In this document: positions 26,161-33,984 of the stretch, piece by piece
Layout: each line of letters opens with the position of its first letter
How positions within the stretch are numbered: position 1 is the first letter of the stretch
Origin: Clostridiales bacterium
GTDB lineage: Bacteria > Bacillota > Clostridia > Christensenellales > Borkfalkiaceae
Reading direction: 5' to 3'
Length of the DNA: 64,000 nt
NCBI GenBank assembly: GCA_003523255.1
Contig: DPGH01000006.1
Location: forward strand, 101,022 to 165,021
The notes under the pieces: model-generated
The model's database searches: none
Told to the model about the DNA's origin: nothing
The model's input: only the letters and a program-made list of their open reading frames with translations
Program-made: the position numbers and the translations under genes

Positions 26161-27645
26161 ATGGTAAACGATTTAATCTTTGTAAAGCCGGAAGAAGAAG
26201 GTCTTTCTTCTCGCGGAATTTCGGATTTTATAACAGCACTTGAGAACTACAAACTCAACATGCATTCTTTTATGTTTGTCAGGAACGGTAAAATACTTGC
26301 AGAAGCATATTACAAGCCGTTTAATAAAGATTTTGCGCATAGAATATACTCTTGCAGTAAAAGTTACGTTGCGCTTTCTATAGGCAAAATGATAGGCGAA
26401 GGTCTCGTAAAATTAGACGACAAAATGTCCGACTATTTCCCGGAATACGTTACCGAAAAAACCGGTAAATACATGCGTGCTTTAACAATAGAAGATTGCC
26501 TTAAAATGACTACGCCGTTAAACCACGTAAGTTATCACGACCCGAACTGGTCGATGAAAAAATCCGGTTGGAACGCTTCGTTTTTTTCCGGCGAATATCA
26601 GGAAATTAAGCCCAACGGTATGCTTTTTCAGTATGATACAGCGGCTTCGTATATGCTTGACGTTTTAGTCGAAAAATTAACGGGAAAAACGTTTTTGGAA
26701 TATTTACGTCCGGAATTCGATAAAATCGGCGTTTCTAAAGATATATGGTGCGTCAAATCTCCTGACGGAAACGCTTGGGGCGGTAGCGGCGTTGTTACGA
26801 CTCTTCGCGATTTTGCAAAGGTCGGCGAACTCGTGTTAAATCTCGGTAACTATAAGGGCGAACAATTATTGCCGCTTGATTACATGCAGAAAGCAACTTC
26901 TAAACAGATTGACACAATTTTTGATAATTATTACGACTACGAAGAATGCGGTTACGGTTATCAGATATGGCGACATCCTCACGGATTTATGTTAAACGGT
27001 ATGGGCGGTCAATTTATATTTTGCTTTCCGGACAAGAATTTTATGTTTGTATGCAACGCGGATTTACAATGTTCCGGGTCGTCGGGGTCAAAAATTTATT
27101 ATTTCGTAGAGAAATTGTATAAAAGTTTAGATAAAGGTGCCGAATTCAATCAAGCGGACTACGATAAACTTACTGCAAAAATAAACTCGCTTGAACTCGT
27201 AAATGGATTTGGCGAAAAGCATTCTCCCATAGAAAAAAAGATAAACGGCAAAAAATATGTTTTTAACGAAAATCCTATGGGAATTAAGTGGGCGAAAGTT
27301 GAAATCGACGAAAATGACGGTAAATTTATTTATGAAAACACTCGCGGTATAAAAACAATTCCTTTCGGACTTGAAAAACACGTACAATTCGATTTTCCCG
27401 AAACGGATTATTATGATACGCAGGTTTGGAAGCCTGCAAACCGCGGGCTTCATTCGGTCGCAAGCGCAGCGTTTACAATGGAAAATAATTTACTTATCAG
27501 AGTAAACGTTATCGATACCTGTTTCGGTCATCTTGCAATAACTTTGCAATATAAAGACGATATTTGTATGTTAAAAATGCTAAAAGTGGCTGAAACCTTT
27601 TTATTCGATTATCAAGGTCTTTCAATCGGTATGCTCGAAAAATAA
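26161..27645 (+). CDS. Beta-lactamase-related serine hydrolase
   Basis: A 494-residue class C beta-lactamase-fold protein. The catalytic SxxK is in YSCSKSYVALSIG (about 67-79). A Tyr equivalent to the second motif is in FQYDTAASYML. Residues 330-494 form an extra C-terminal beta-rich domain. There is no signal peptide, so a cytosolic esterase or peptidase-like enzyme is more likely than an antibiotic-resistance beta-lactamase. Its substrate is unknown. GGGAGTG precedes the ATG; a terminator follows, so it is monocistronic. Confidence 0.85.
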   Translation: MVNDLIFVKPEEEGLSSRGISDFITALENYKLNMHSFMFVRNGKILAEAYYKPFNKDFAHRIYSCSKSYVALSIGKMIGEGLVKLDDKMSDYFPEYVTEKTGKYMRALTIEDCLKMTTPLNHVSYHDPNWSMKKSGWNASFFSGEYQEIKPNGMLFQYDTAASYMLDVLVEKLTGKTFLEYLRPEFDKIGVSKDIWCVKSPDGNAWGGSGVVTTLRDFAKVGELVLNLGNYKGEQLLPLDYMQKATSKQIDTIFDNYYDYEECGYGYQIWRHPHGFMLNGMGGQFIFCFPDKNFMFVCNADLQCSGSSGSKIYYFVEKLYKSLDKGAEFNQADYDKLTAKINSLELVNGFGEKHSPIEKKINGKKYVFNENPMGIKWAKVEIDENDGKFIYENTRGIKTIPFGLEKHVQFDFPETDYYDTQVWKPANRGLHSVASAAFTMENNLLIRVNVIDTCFGHLAITLQYKDDICMLKMLKVAETFLFDYQGLSIGMLEK

Positions 27646-27675
27646 ATCTAATATTATTTCTATCATAATAAACAT

Positions 27676-27706
27676 AAAAAACGTTAGTTATTTACTGGCG
27701 TTTTTT
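27676..27706 (+). terminator. Rho-independent terminator after the serine hydrolase gene
   Basis: AAAAAACGTTAGT pairs with ACTGGCGTTTTTT using two G-T pairs, with a 5-nt loop. Confidence 0.75.
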
Positions 27707-27767
27707 GTTTTATATTTTTATAAAAGCAATTAAAATGATTTTATTGTTAATCGTACTTAAAAATCGT

Positions 27768-27796
27768 TTGACAAGACGAAACATTTATGATATTAT
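27768..27796 (+). promoter_or_regulatory. Promoter of the tyrosine recombinase gene
   Basis: TTGACA (27768-27773), 17 nt, TATTAT (27791-27796). It would start a leader of about 125 nt that begins with a strong hairpin. Confidence 0.7.
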
Positions 27797-27809
27797 AATA
27801 AAAAACGCT

Positions 27810-27845
27810 TAACTATGCGTAAAAGCCGTGTTTTGCGCATAGTTA
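27810..27845. repeat. 36-nt near-perfect hairpin in the recombinase leader
   Basis: TAACTATGCG and CGCATAGTTA pair perfectly (10 bp). A T-G pair and AAAA/TTTT extend the stem to 15 bp with a GCCGTG loop. No U-tract follows, so it is not a terminator. It contains an in-frame ATG (27815) that is probably not the real start of the recombinase. Confidence 0.75.
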
Positions 27846-27928
27846 TATATGTTGAAAATTTACTATTCAGCTTTACCCCTTACGGAAATTTTTTAAATAA
27901 TCAAATAATTAAGAACGGACGGAATTCT

Positions 27929-28987
27929 ATGAAAACCTATTTTGAAGAGCGCGAAATTTCATGTATCGAACGAATTAACGAAATCGTTGCCGAATTACCC
28001 TATTTTACGCAAGATTTTTTTATCGGAGTCGAAAATCGGACTTCTCCTCTTACAAGATTAAATTATGCGTACGATTTAAGGGTGTTTTTTGACTTTTTGA
28101 CAAAAAAAATGTTTCGTAACAAAAAAATATCGGATTTAGAACTTTGCGATCTCGATAAACTTCAAGCGGCGGACATAGAGTTTTTTTTAAGTTATCTCTC
28201 TCATTACGAAATTAACGGAAAAAAAGAAACCTGTACCGAAACCGGTAAAGCAAGAAAGTTGTCTACCCTGCGCGCCTTTTACAGATATTTTTTCAATAAA
28301 GATAAGTTGATTGCAAATACCCCTTCTAAAGTGGCAATGCCAAAGATTCACGAAAAAGAAATTATTCGCCTTGATAGCAACGAAAAAAAAGACGAAATCG
28401 GAGATATGCTTTATACCGTTGCATCCGGCAACGGATTGACCAAAAAGCAAAAAGCCTTTCACGAAGTTACTAAACTACGCGATACTGCTATTGTTACTCT
28501 GTTTTTAGGCACGGGTATTCGTATAAGCGAACTTGTGGGACTTAATATCGAAGACGTTGACGTAGAGTCGAAAAGTTTTGTTGTAACGAGAAAAGGCGGT
28601 AACCGCGCTATATTGTATTTTAACGACGACGTCGCTTCCGCCTTGAGCGATTACCTTGAAATTAGAAAAAACGACCCTAAATTTCCCGCGGAAGAACGCG
28701 CGCTTTTTTTATCGCTTCAGGATAGAAGAATTTCCACAAGACAAGTTCAGGAATTAGTAAAAAAATACGCTAAAATCGTTTCCCCGTTAAAAAAAATTAC
28801 TCCGCACAAATTGCGCAGTACTTTCGGCACAAACCTTTATCGGCAAACCGGAGATATTTACGTCGTTGCAGACTGTCTCGGTCATAAAGACGTAAATACT
28901 ACAAAAAAACATTATGCAGCGCTAAGTGAGGACAGACGTAAAAACGCTGCAACTCATCTAAAAATAACCGGAAAGGACGAAGGTTGA
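27929..28987 (+). CDS. Tyrosine recombinase (XerC/XerD-like)
   Basis: Site-specific DNA recombinase. The start at 27929 gives 352 residues; an upstream ATG at 27815 would add 38 residues encoded partly by the leader hairpin. The N-terminal SAM-like core-binding domain covers about 20-135. The catalytic set is complete: R198 (GTGIRISEL), K222 (RKGG), H293 and R296 (PHKLRSTF), H319 (LGHKDV) and nucleophile Y329. An insertion of about 20 residues (near 165-180) makes it longer than classical Xer proteins. A chromosome-dimer-resolution role is plausible because no phage or element genes surround it, but this is inference. Confidence 0.9.
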   Translation: MKTYFEEREISCIERINEIVAELPYFTQDFFIGVENRTSPLTRLNYAYDLRVFFDFLTKKMFRNKKISDLELCDLDKLQAADIEFFLSYLSHYEINGKKETCTETGKARKLSTLRAFYRYFFNKDKLIANTPSKVAMPKIHEKEIIRLDSNEKKDEIGDMLYTVASGNGLTKKQKAFHEVTKLRDTAIVTLFLGTGIRISELVGLNIEDVDVESKSFVVTRKGGNRAILYFNDDVASALSDYLEIRKNDPKFPAEERALFLSLQDRRISTRQVQELVKKYAKIVSPLKKITPHKLRSTFGTNLYRQTGDIYVVADCLGHKDVNTTKKHYAALSEDRRKNAATHLKITGKDEG

Positions 28988-29000
28988 CCCCTCGCCCTTT

Positions 29001-29174
29001 TCAATCTTTAATTATTTTGGTAATTTTTATGATTTTATAGTTTTTATCAGGTTCGATGCATTTCCCGCAACTGTCGCATTTTTTTGTCGGATCTAAATCG
29101 CACCACTCGTCGCATTCGCCGCAGTCTATACATTCCCTATCATATAGTTTACATTTAATTTTCTTCTCTTCCAT
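29001..29174 (-). CDS. 57-residue eight-cysteine mini-ferredoxin-like protein
   Basis: A short frame convergent with the recombinase gene. The cysteines are C8, C15, C18, C21, C25, C33, C36 and C39. C15-C25 has the CxxCxxCxxxC spacing of [4Fe-4S] ferredoxins, and C33-C39 is CxxCxxC, so C8 could complete a second site. The C-terminus is lysine and isoleucine rich. No ribosome-binding site exists, but TATAAT ends 6 nt before the ATG and TTGATA lies 18 nt further up, so the mRNA is probably leaderless. An iron-sulfur or zinc role is inferred from spacing only. Similar short proteins are usually left unnamed. Confidence 0.78.
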   Translation of the reverse strand: MEEKKIKCKLYDRECIDCGECDEWCDLDPTKKCDSCGKCIEPDKNYKIIKITKIIKD

Positions 29175-29180
29175 ATATAT

Positions 29181-29210
29181 ATTATAGCACTTTATTCAAC
29201 GAGTTATCAA
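29181..29210 (-). promoter_or_regulatory. Promoter of the mini-ferredoxin-like gene (leaderless)
   Basis: On the - strand TTGATA (29205-29210), 18 nt, TATAAT (29181-29186), then 6 nt to the ATG. The expected transcription start coincides with the start codon. Confidence 0.68.
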
Positions 29211-29235
29211 GCGTTTTTAAAAACTATTATTTAAA

Positions 29236-29271
29236 CAAACGTTTGACTTTGATGTTATAATATATTATAAT
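29236..29271 (+). promoter_or_regulatory. lexA promoter with overlapping palindromes (leaderless)
   Basis: TTGACT (29243-29248), 17 nt, TATAAT (29266-29271), then 6 nt to the lexA ATG with no Shine-Dalgarno sequence. The 10-bp palindrome CAAACGTTTG (29236-29245) overlaps the -35 box and is a candidate LexA operator. The spacer and -10 form a 16-bp palindrome TTATAATATATTATAA (29255-29270). LexA autoregulation is known from the family; the operator assignment is inference. Confidence 0.72.
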
Positions 29272-29277
29272 TTATTC

Positions 29278-29877
29278 ATGAAAAAGTACGAAATTGAAGA
29301 AAAAGAACGGCAAATTTTTGATTTTACCGCTAAATATATCGAAGAATACGGTTATCCCCCGTCCGTGCGGGAAATATGCTCTTCTCTCGGTGTAAAGTCG
29401 ACGGCGACGGTTTATGCGTATCTTAACAGACTTAAAAGTAAAGGTTTGCTTGAAAAATCTCCGATGAAAAAACGCGCGTTAGCGATTTCAAACGGCGGCG
29501 CGAAATTTAAAAGCATACCCGTTATAGGAGTTATTCGTGCCGGAGAACCGATTTTCGCTATACAGAATCTCGAGGGTTATTGTCCGCTCCCGCCGGAATT
29601 TTCGGATTCCTCTGCCGATTTTGCGTTAAACGTTACCGGCGATAGTATGATAAATGCCGGAATTATGGATAAAGACGTAATTCTGGTTAAAAGTCAAAAT
29701 GATGCCGTTAACGGCGATATAGTGGTTGCACTTGTTGAAGATTCCGCAACTGTAAAACGATTTTTTATAAAAAAAGGCAAAATCGTTTTGCATCCCGAAA
29801 ACGACAATATGCAGGATATGATATTCGATAACGTTCAGATTTTAGGCGTTGTTAAAGGTTTAATCCGTAAGTTTTGA
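29278..29877 (+). CDS. lexA: LexA SOS repressor
   Basis: Represses DNA-damage genes until RecA filaments trigger self-cleavage. The N-terminal winged helix (1-70) has EYGYPPSVREIC and SLGVKSTATVYAYLNRL. The cleavage site is A88-G89 (IRAGEP), and the catalytic dyad is S123 (TGDSMINAG) and K160 (ATVKRFF). The 199 residues are the standard length. The start codon lies 6 nt after the -10 box without a ribosome-binding site, so translation is probably leaderless. A bidirectional terminator separates it from the converging gene. Confidence 0.96.
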   Translation: MKKYEIEEKERQIFDFTAKYIEEYGYPPSVREICSSLGVKSTATVYAYLNRLKSKGLLEKSPMKKRALAISNGGAKFKSIPVIGVIRAGEPIFAIQNLEGYCPLPPEFSDSSADFALNVTGDSMINAGIMDKDVILVKSQNDAVNGDIVVALVEDSATVKRFFIKKGKIVLHPENDNMQDMIFDNVQILGVVKGLIRKF

Positions 29878-29885
29878 TTAAAAAA

Positions 29886-29925
29886 TAATCCCCGACTCGC
29901 TTTTTCCATGTCGGGGATTTATTTT
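29886..29925. terminator. Bidirectional terminator at the lexA/ynbB convergence
   Basis: ATCCCCGAC and GTCGGGGAT form a 9-bp stem; T-rich tracts follow on both strands. It marks the point where the two main transcription directions of the window meet. Confidence 0.85.
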
Positions 29926-31130
29926 TATAAATTCAAATTTTTTAACGCGATTTTACAATGTTCGTAAGTTATGCCGCCCTGCATATAAGCAATATACGGC
30001 GGTTTAACGGGTCCGTCTGCAGATAACTCAATGGAAGAACCTTGTATAAAGCATCCAGCCGCCATAATTACAGGGTCATTATATCCCGGCATTTCCCACG
30101 GAAGCGCCTCAACAAAACTGTCTATAGGCGAATTTTTTTGTATCGTCTGTATAAACGAGATAAGCCTTTCCGCGCTTCCGAATTTTATCGAGCGAGTTAT
30201 ATCGTGCGGCATTTCACCCGATATCGGCAACGTTTCGTAGCCGAGACGGCTTAAAACGGCACCGAAAAGCAACGAGCCTTTAAGAGCCTGCAAAACGGTG
30301 TGTGGCGCAATAAAAAGACCTTGAAACAGCGTCCTGTAACCCGCAACGTAAGAACCGACTTCCGCGCCGAGAGAAGGCGTCGTCATGCGTGCAGCAACCA
30401 AATCAACGTATTTTTTATCGCCCGCAACATAGCCGCCAGTTTGGGCGATTCCGCCGCCCGGATTTTTAATCATAGACCCCGCGGTAAGATTTGCGCCCGC
30501 TTCTATAGGCTCTTCTTTCTCTACAAATTCTCCGTAGCAATTGTCAACCATAACGCAACCGTCAAAACCGAATCCCCTGATCGATTTAATTGCACTGCGA
30601 ATATCGTTCGCTGAAAGCGAATTTCTCCATTCGTACCCTCTCGAACGCTGAATATATACCATTTTAGGCATAAGCGTTTCAATTTCTCGCCGTACTGCTG
30701 TCAAATCGATTTTTCCGTCTTTAAGCGGAACGTATCTGAATTTTATATTGTATTCCGAAAGCGAGCCCGCCCCTCCGTCTATTATTTCGGAAAGAGTGTC
30801 GTAAGGAGTGCCGGTTACGGACAAAACCGTATCGCCCGGTCTTAATACGCCGAATAAGCACAAAGAAAGCGCATGCGTACCGCAAGTGATATAAGGCGAA
30901 CAAATTGCGCTTTCCGCTTTAAAAACGTCCGCCATAACGGCGTTTAACGCCTCTCTTCCGTCGTCGCCGTATCCGTAGCCCGTTGAGCCGGAAAAATGCC
31001 TTAAAGCGATTGCGCGGTTTTTAAATGCGTTAAGAACTTTTTCTTGATTGTAAAGAGCATTTTTTTCAAGTTCGGAAAAAATTTCCGAAAGTCCTTTTTC
31101 GCACTCTGAAATGAATTTTTCGTCTATCAT
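29925..31130 (-). CDS. Methionine gamma-lyase-like PLP enzyme (YnbB/'aluminum resistance' family)
   Basis: A 401-residue fold-type I PLP enzyme. The PLP lysine is in GSMIKNPGGGIAQTGGYVAG (about residues 217-236). Other family blocks are FSGSTGYGYGDDGRE near the N-terminus, FGVLRPGDTVLSVTGTPYDT and VMVDNCYGEFVE. The reaction has not been firmly established; members are annotated as aluminum resistance protein or methionine gamma-lyase family. It is the standard neighbour of miaA in Bacillota, but hfq, which often lies between them, is absent: miaA stops 2 nt before this start. Confidence 0.87.
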   Translation of the reverse strand: MIDEKFISECEKGLSEIFSELEKNALYNQEKVLNAFKNRAIALRHFSGSTGYGYGDDGREALNAVMADVFKAESAICSPYITCGTHALSLCLFGVLRPGDTVLSVTGTPYDTLSEIIDGGAGSLSEYNIKFRYVPLKDGKIDLTAVRREIETLMPKMVYIQRSRGYEWRNSLSANDIRSAIKSIRGFGFDGCVMVDNCYGEFVEKEEPIEAGANLTAGSMIKNPGGGIAQTGGYVAGDKKYVDLVAARMTTPSLGAEVGSYVAGYRTLFQGLFIAPHTVLQALKGSLLFGAVLSRLGYETLPISGEMPHDITRSIKFGSAERLISFIQTIQKNSPIDSFVEALPWEMPGYNDPVIMAAGCFIQGSSIELSADGPVKPPYIAYMQGGITYEHCKIALKNLNL

Positions 31131-31132
31131 CG

Positions 31133-32068
31133 TTATCTGTTTCCTTTTAATTTATCTATAATGAATTCTGCGTTTTCTTCCGCACTGACCGGCGGAAGAT
31201 TTATCACGCCCGGCAATTGATTTTTAAAAAAAGTAATTTGTCTTTTGGCGTATCGTCTGGTGTTTAATTTTATTTGTTCAACCGCTTCTTCGAACGAAAT
31301 ATTACCCGTTAAATAGGAGTAGATTTCTTTATAACCGATGCCCTGCATACATTGGTTTTTGTTCGTAACGCCGATATCTATAAGCGATTGCACTTCGGTT
31401 ACCAACCCGTTTTTAATCATTGCGTCAACTCGACGATTTATTCTTTCGTATAGTATTTCTCGTGGAAAATCTATCGAAAACGCGGCGTAATCTCTTTTAG
31501 GCTTCTTTTCGTCGCATATAGAAGATTTCGGAATACCCGATTCATAAATTTCCAAAGCGCGAACAACTCGCTTTAAATCGTTTTCGTGAATTTTATTTGC
31601 GCTTAACGGGTCGACTTTTTTTAATATATCGTAAACGTACGCGTTACCGTTTTCGTCTGCTAAATCGATGTATTTTTTTCTCGCTTCAAGGTTTGCCGGC
31701 GCTTTTCCGTACGAATAATCGAATATAAGAGAATTAACGTAAAAACCGGTGCCGCCGCAAACAATCGGCGTTTTCCCCTCGCCTAATATGCGCTCTAAAA
31801 TCGGTTCGGCAAGTTCTTTGTAATCTCCTACCGAAAAGTTGTCGAACGGACTTGCCGCATCGAGTAAATGGTATTCAACGCCTCTTAATTCCGTTTTATC
31901 CGGCTTTGCCGTACCGACGTTTAGCTCTTTGTATACCGTCATAGAATCGGCAGAAATAACTTCTCCGCCCGTTTTAAGAGCCAAAGCGACCGCAAGTTCC
32001 GTTTTACCCGAAGCCGTAGCCCCGCAAATAATAACGGTTTTACCGTTTAAACGATTCTTTTGAACCAT
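31133..32068 (-). CDS. miaA: tRNA dimethylallyltransferase
   Basis: Transfers the isoprenoid group of DMAPP to N6 of A37 in tRNAs reading U-starting codons. The P-loop GATASGKTELA is at about residues 13-23, followed by DSMTVYKELNVGTAKP and GGTGFYVNSLI. The C-terminal part carries MQGIGYKEI and NTRRYAKRQITFFKN. MiaB, encoded upstream in the same direction, then methylthiolates the product. The start overlaps the 3' end of mutL by 22 nt. Confidence 0.95.
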   Translation of the reverse strand: MVQKNRLNGKTVIICGATASGKTELAVALALKTGGEVISADSMTVYKELNVGTAKPDKTELRGVEYHLLDAASPFDNFSVGDYKELAEPILERILGEGKTPIVCGGTGFYVNSLIFDYSYGKAPANLEARKKYIDLADENGNAYVYDILKKVDPLSANKIHENDLKRVVRALEIYESGIPKSSICDEKKPKRDYAAFSIDFPREILYERINRRVDAMIKNGLVTEVQSLIDIGVTNKNQCMQGIGYKEIYSYLTGNISFEEAVEQIKLNTRRYAKRQITFFKNQLPGVINLPPVSAEENAEFIIDKLKGNR

Positions 32069-33981
32069 TTTTCGATTTCCGTTTGCTTAATTTTTATTAC
32101 CGCAGGTCTCCCGTGCGGGCATTTAAGACTTTTGTTTTTTTCAATGACTTCTTTCAGACTTTGCACGTCTGCGTCGGTCATTTTGTTGCCTGCTTTAACG
32201 GCGGCTTTACAAGCTTTTTGCGCTATTCTGTCTTTCAACGTTACTTTCAAATCGACGCTTTTTAACTGCGAAGAATCGCTTAAAAGGTCGTCGAAAAATT
32301 CTTTTAGATTTATATCGGATAGTATTACTGGTACGGCGGAAATTTTAAAAGCGTTTCGACCGAATTCGCAAACGTCGAAGCCCATGCTTTTAAGCAATTC
32401 TTCGTCTTTCGCGATAAAATCGTATTCTTCTCCGCTCGTCGTTAATACGAAAGGAATAATCAGGGGTTGAGAGACTACCGTCCCGTTTACGACGTTTGCG
32501 CTGAATTTATCGTACAACATTCTTTCATGCGCAGCGTGTTGATCTACCATATACACGTTTTCGCCGTCGTCGAAAACAAGATATGTGGATAACACCTGAC
32601 CGACGTAGTTGAGAGGTCTTTCTACCGTGAGTTCGCTTTGAACGCTTTTGGTTTCTTTTTCCTTTTTTTCAAGGCTTAATAAATACGCTTTGTTTTCTTC
32701 GTATATGCTTTTTAATGTTTTCTCCTGGTCGGCGGCGGAAGAAGTTATTTTCTCCTCTCCGTACGCTTCGTCTGAAGCGGCGATTTCTCCCGAAGCCGGC
32801 GAACTGTCGTTTAATATGATTTTAGCAAATTTTATCGGTTTATCGAATTTATATTTATCCGCATCGCTCCTCGGCGATTTTGCGTAAAATCCCTTGTTTT
32901 CGTAAAGAGCGTTCATTGAATCTTCGGGAGCGGTTAATAAATCGTCCAATGCGTCTAAACCTTTTTTCTCTTCTTTAATTATTTCGGGAGCCTCTTGCGC
33001 GCCGTCTAAAACCTTAGAGACGGTAGAATATATCGCGCCGTAAACTATTTGGTTATTTAAAAACCTCACGTCCGTTTTGTTTGGATGGACGTTACAATCA
33101 ACCTCTTCCGCCGGCATATGGACGTCGAGCATATAATAAGGGTATCTTCTTTTCATTAAATAAGACGAGTATGCGTTCGACACCGCGGACGAAATAGTTT
33201 GATTATTTATAACCCTTCCGTTTAAAAACACCGTTTGACCGGCGCGAGTACCTTTCGCAAATTCGGGTTTGCAAACGTAACCCTTAATCTCTACCCCGTT
33301 TTTTTCCGTATCTATATAATAACATTCCTTAATCGCCGCCGCACCGTATACGCTTACGAAAGCCGACTTAAACCCGTCGCCGAACGACTGAGCCATAACC
33401 CTTCCGTCTGCAACGAATTTTATTGCGATATCGGGGTTGCCGAGAACGAGTTTTGCAATCGTAGAACTGATTTCGTTTTCTTCAGAGCGGTCGCTTTTCA
33501 AAAACTTTTCACGCGCGGGAGTGTTGAAAAACAAATTATTAACGGTTATTTCGGTACCGTTTACCGCGGGACAATCCTCAGGTTCGCTCATTTTTCCGCC
33601 GTCGGACTCTATCATCGCACCGTATTCCTGTTCAAACGGTTTTGAAACTATCGTTACCTTCGAAACGGAAGCGATACTTGCAAGAGCTTCTCCTCTGAAT
33701 CCCAAGGTCCTTATATTGTCGAGATCTTCCGCCTTGAAAATTTTACTCGTCGCGTGAGGAAGAAGCGCTTTTTTAAGTTCGCTTTTTTCAATACCTCTGC
33801 CGTTATCCGTAACTTTTATAGAGGATTTACCGCCTGCGGCGATTGAAATGCAAATTTGCGTAGCGTCGGCGTCTATCGAGTTTTCGATAAGCTCTTTCAC
33901 TACCGAAGCGGGTCTTTCAACAACCTCGCCCGCGGCAATACGATTATAAACGTCGCTACTCAACAAATTTATAACGCTCAT
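32047..33981 (-). CDS. mutL: DNA mismatch repair protein MutL
   Basis: GHKL-family ATPase coordinating mismatch repair with MutS. The N-terminal ATPase has IAAGEVVERPASVVKELIENS, DNGRGI and TLGFRGEALASI. The C-terminal half has the endonuclease/dimerisation motif DQHAAHERMLYDK (DQHAxxER) and near the end CPHGRPAVI, typical of MutL proteins with latent nickase activity. The middle (about 335-440) is a variable linker. It starts 3 nt after mutS ends. Confidence 0.95.
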   Translation of the reverse strand: MSVINLLSSDVYNRIAAGEVVERPASVVKELIENSIDADATQICISIAAGGKSSIKVTDNGRGIEKSELKKALLPHATSKIFKAEDLDNIRTLGFRGEALASIASVSKVTIVSKPFEQEYGAMIESDGGKMSEPEDCPAVNGTEITVNNLFFNTPAREKFLKSDRSEENEISSTIAKLVLGNPDIAIKFVADGRVMAQSFGDGFKSAFVSVYGAAAIKECYYIDTEKNGVEIKGYVCKPEFAKGTRAGQTVFLNGRVINNQTISSAVSNAYSSYLMKRRYPYYMLDVHMPAEEVDCNVHPNKTDVRFLNNQIVYGAIYSTVSKVLDGAQEAPEIIKEEKKGLDALDDLLTAPEDSMNALYENKGFYAKSPRSDADKYKFDKPIKFAKIILNDSSPASGEIAASDEAYGEEKITSSAADQEKTLKSIYEENKAYLLSLEKKEKETKSVQSELTVERPLNYVGQVLSTYLVFDDGENVYMVDQHAAHERMLYDKFSANVVNGTVVSQPLIIPFVLTTSGEEYDFIAKDEELLKSMGFDVCEFGRNAFKISAVPVILSDINLKEFFDDLLSDSSQLKSVDLKVTLKDRIAQKACKAAVKAGNKMTDADVQSLKEVIEKNKSLKCPHGRPAVIKIKQTEIEKWFKRIV

Positions 33982-33984
33982 ATT

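Noticed and set aside
27929..28987. Tyrosine recombinase as the integrase of a mobile element
   Set aside because: No tRNA target, flanking direct repeats, excisionase, phage or conjugation genes are seen around it.
29255..29270. TTATAATATATTATAA as a dif recombination site close to the Xer-like gene
   Set aside because: The core is A/T-palindromic, but the outer half-sites expected for XerC/XerD binding (as in ACTTCCTA... / ...GTAAACT) are not present, and the sequence is explained by the lexA -10 region.
32584..32592. Perfect DnaA box TTATCCACA (on the - strand)
   Set aside because: A single 9-mer inside mutL, without clustering or A/T-rich unwinding region; chance occurrence is likely, and there is no dnaA/dnaN nearby.
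32060..33757. Long + strand frames opposite mutL
   Set aside because: They are antisense shadows of a well-supported gene, Ser/Phe/Leu rich and without ribosome-binding sites or recognisable motifs. The same holds for the frames opposite mutS, pheT and mutS2.
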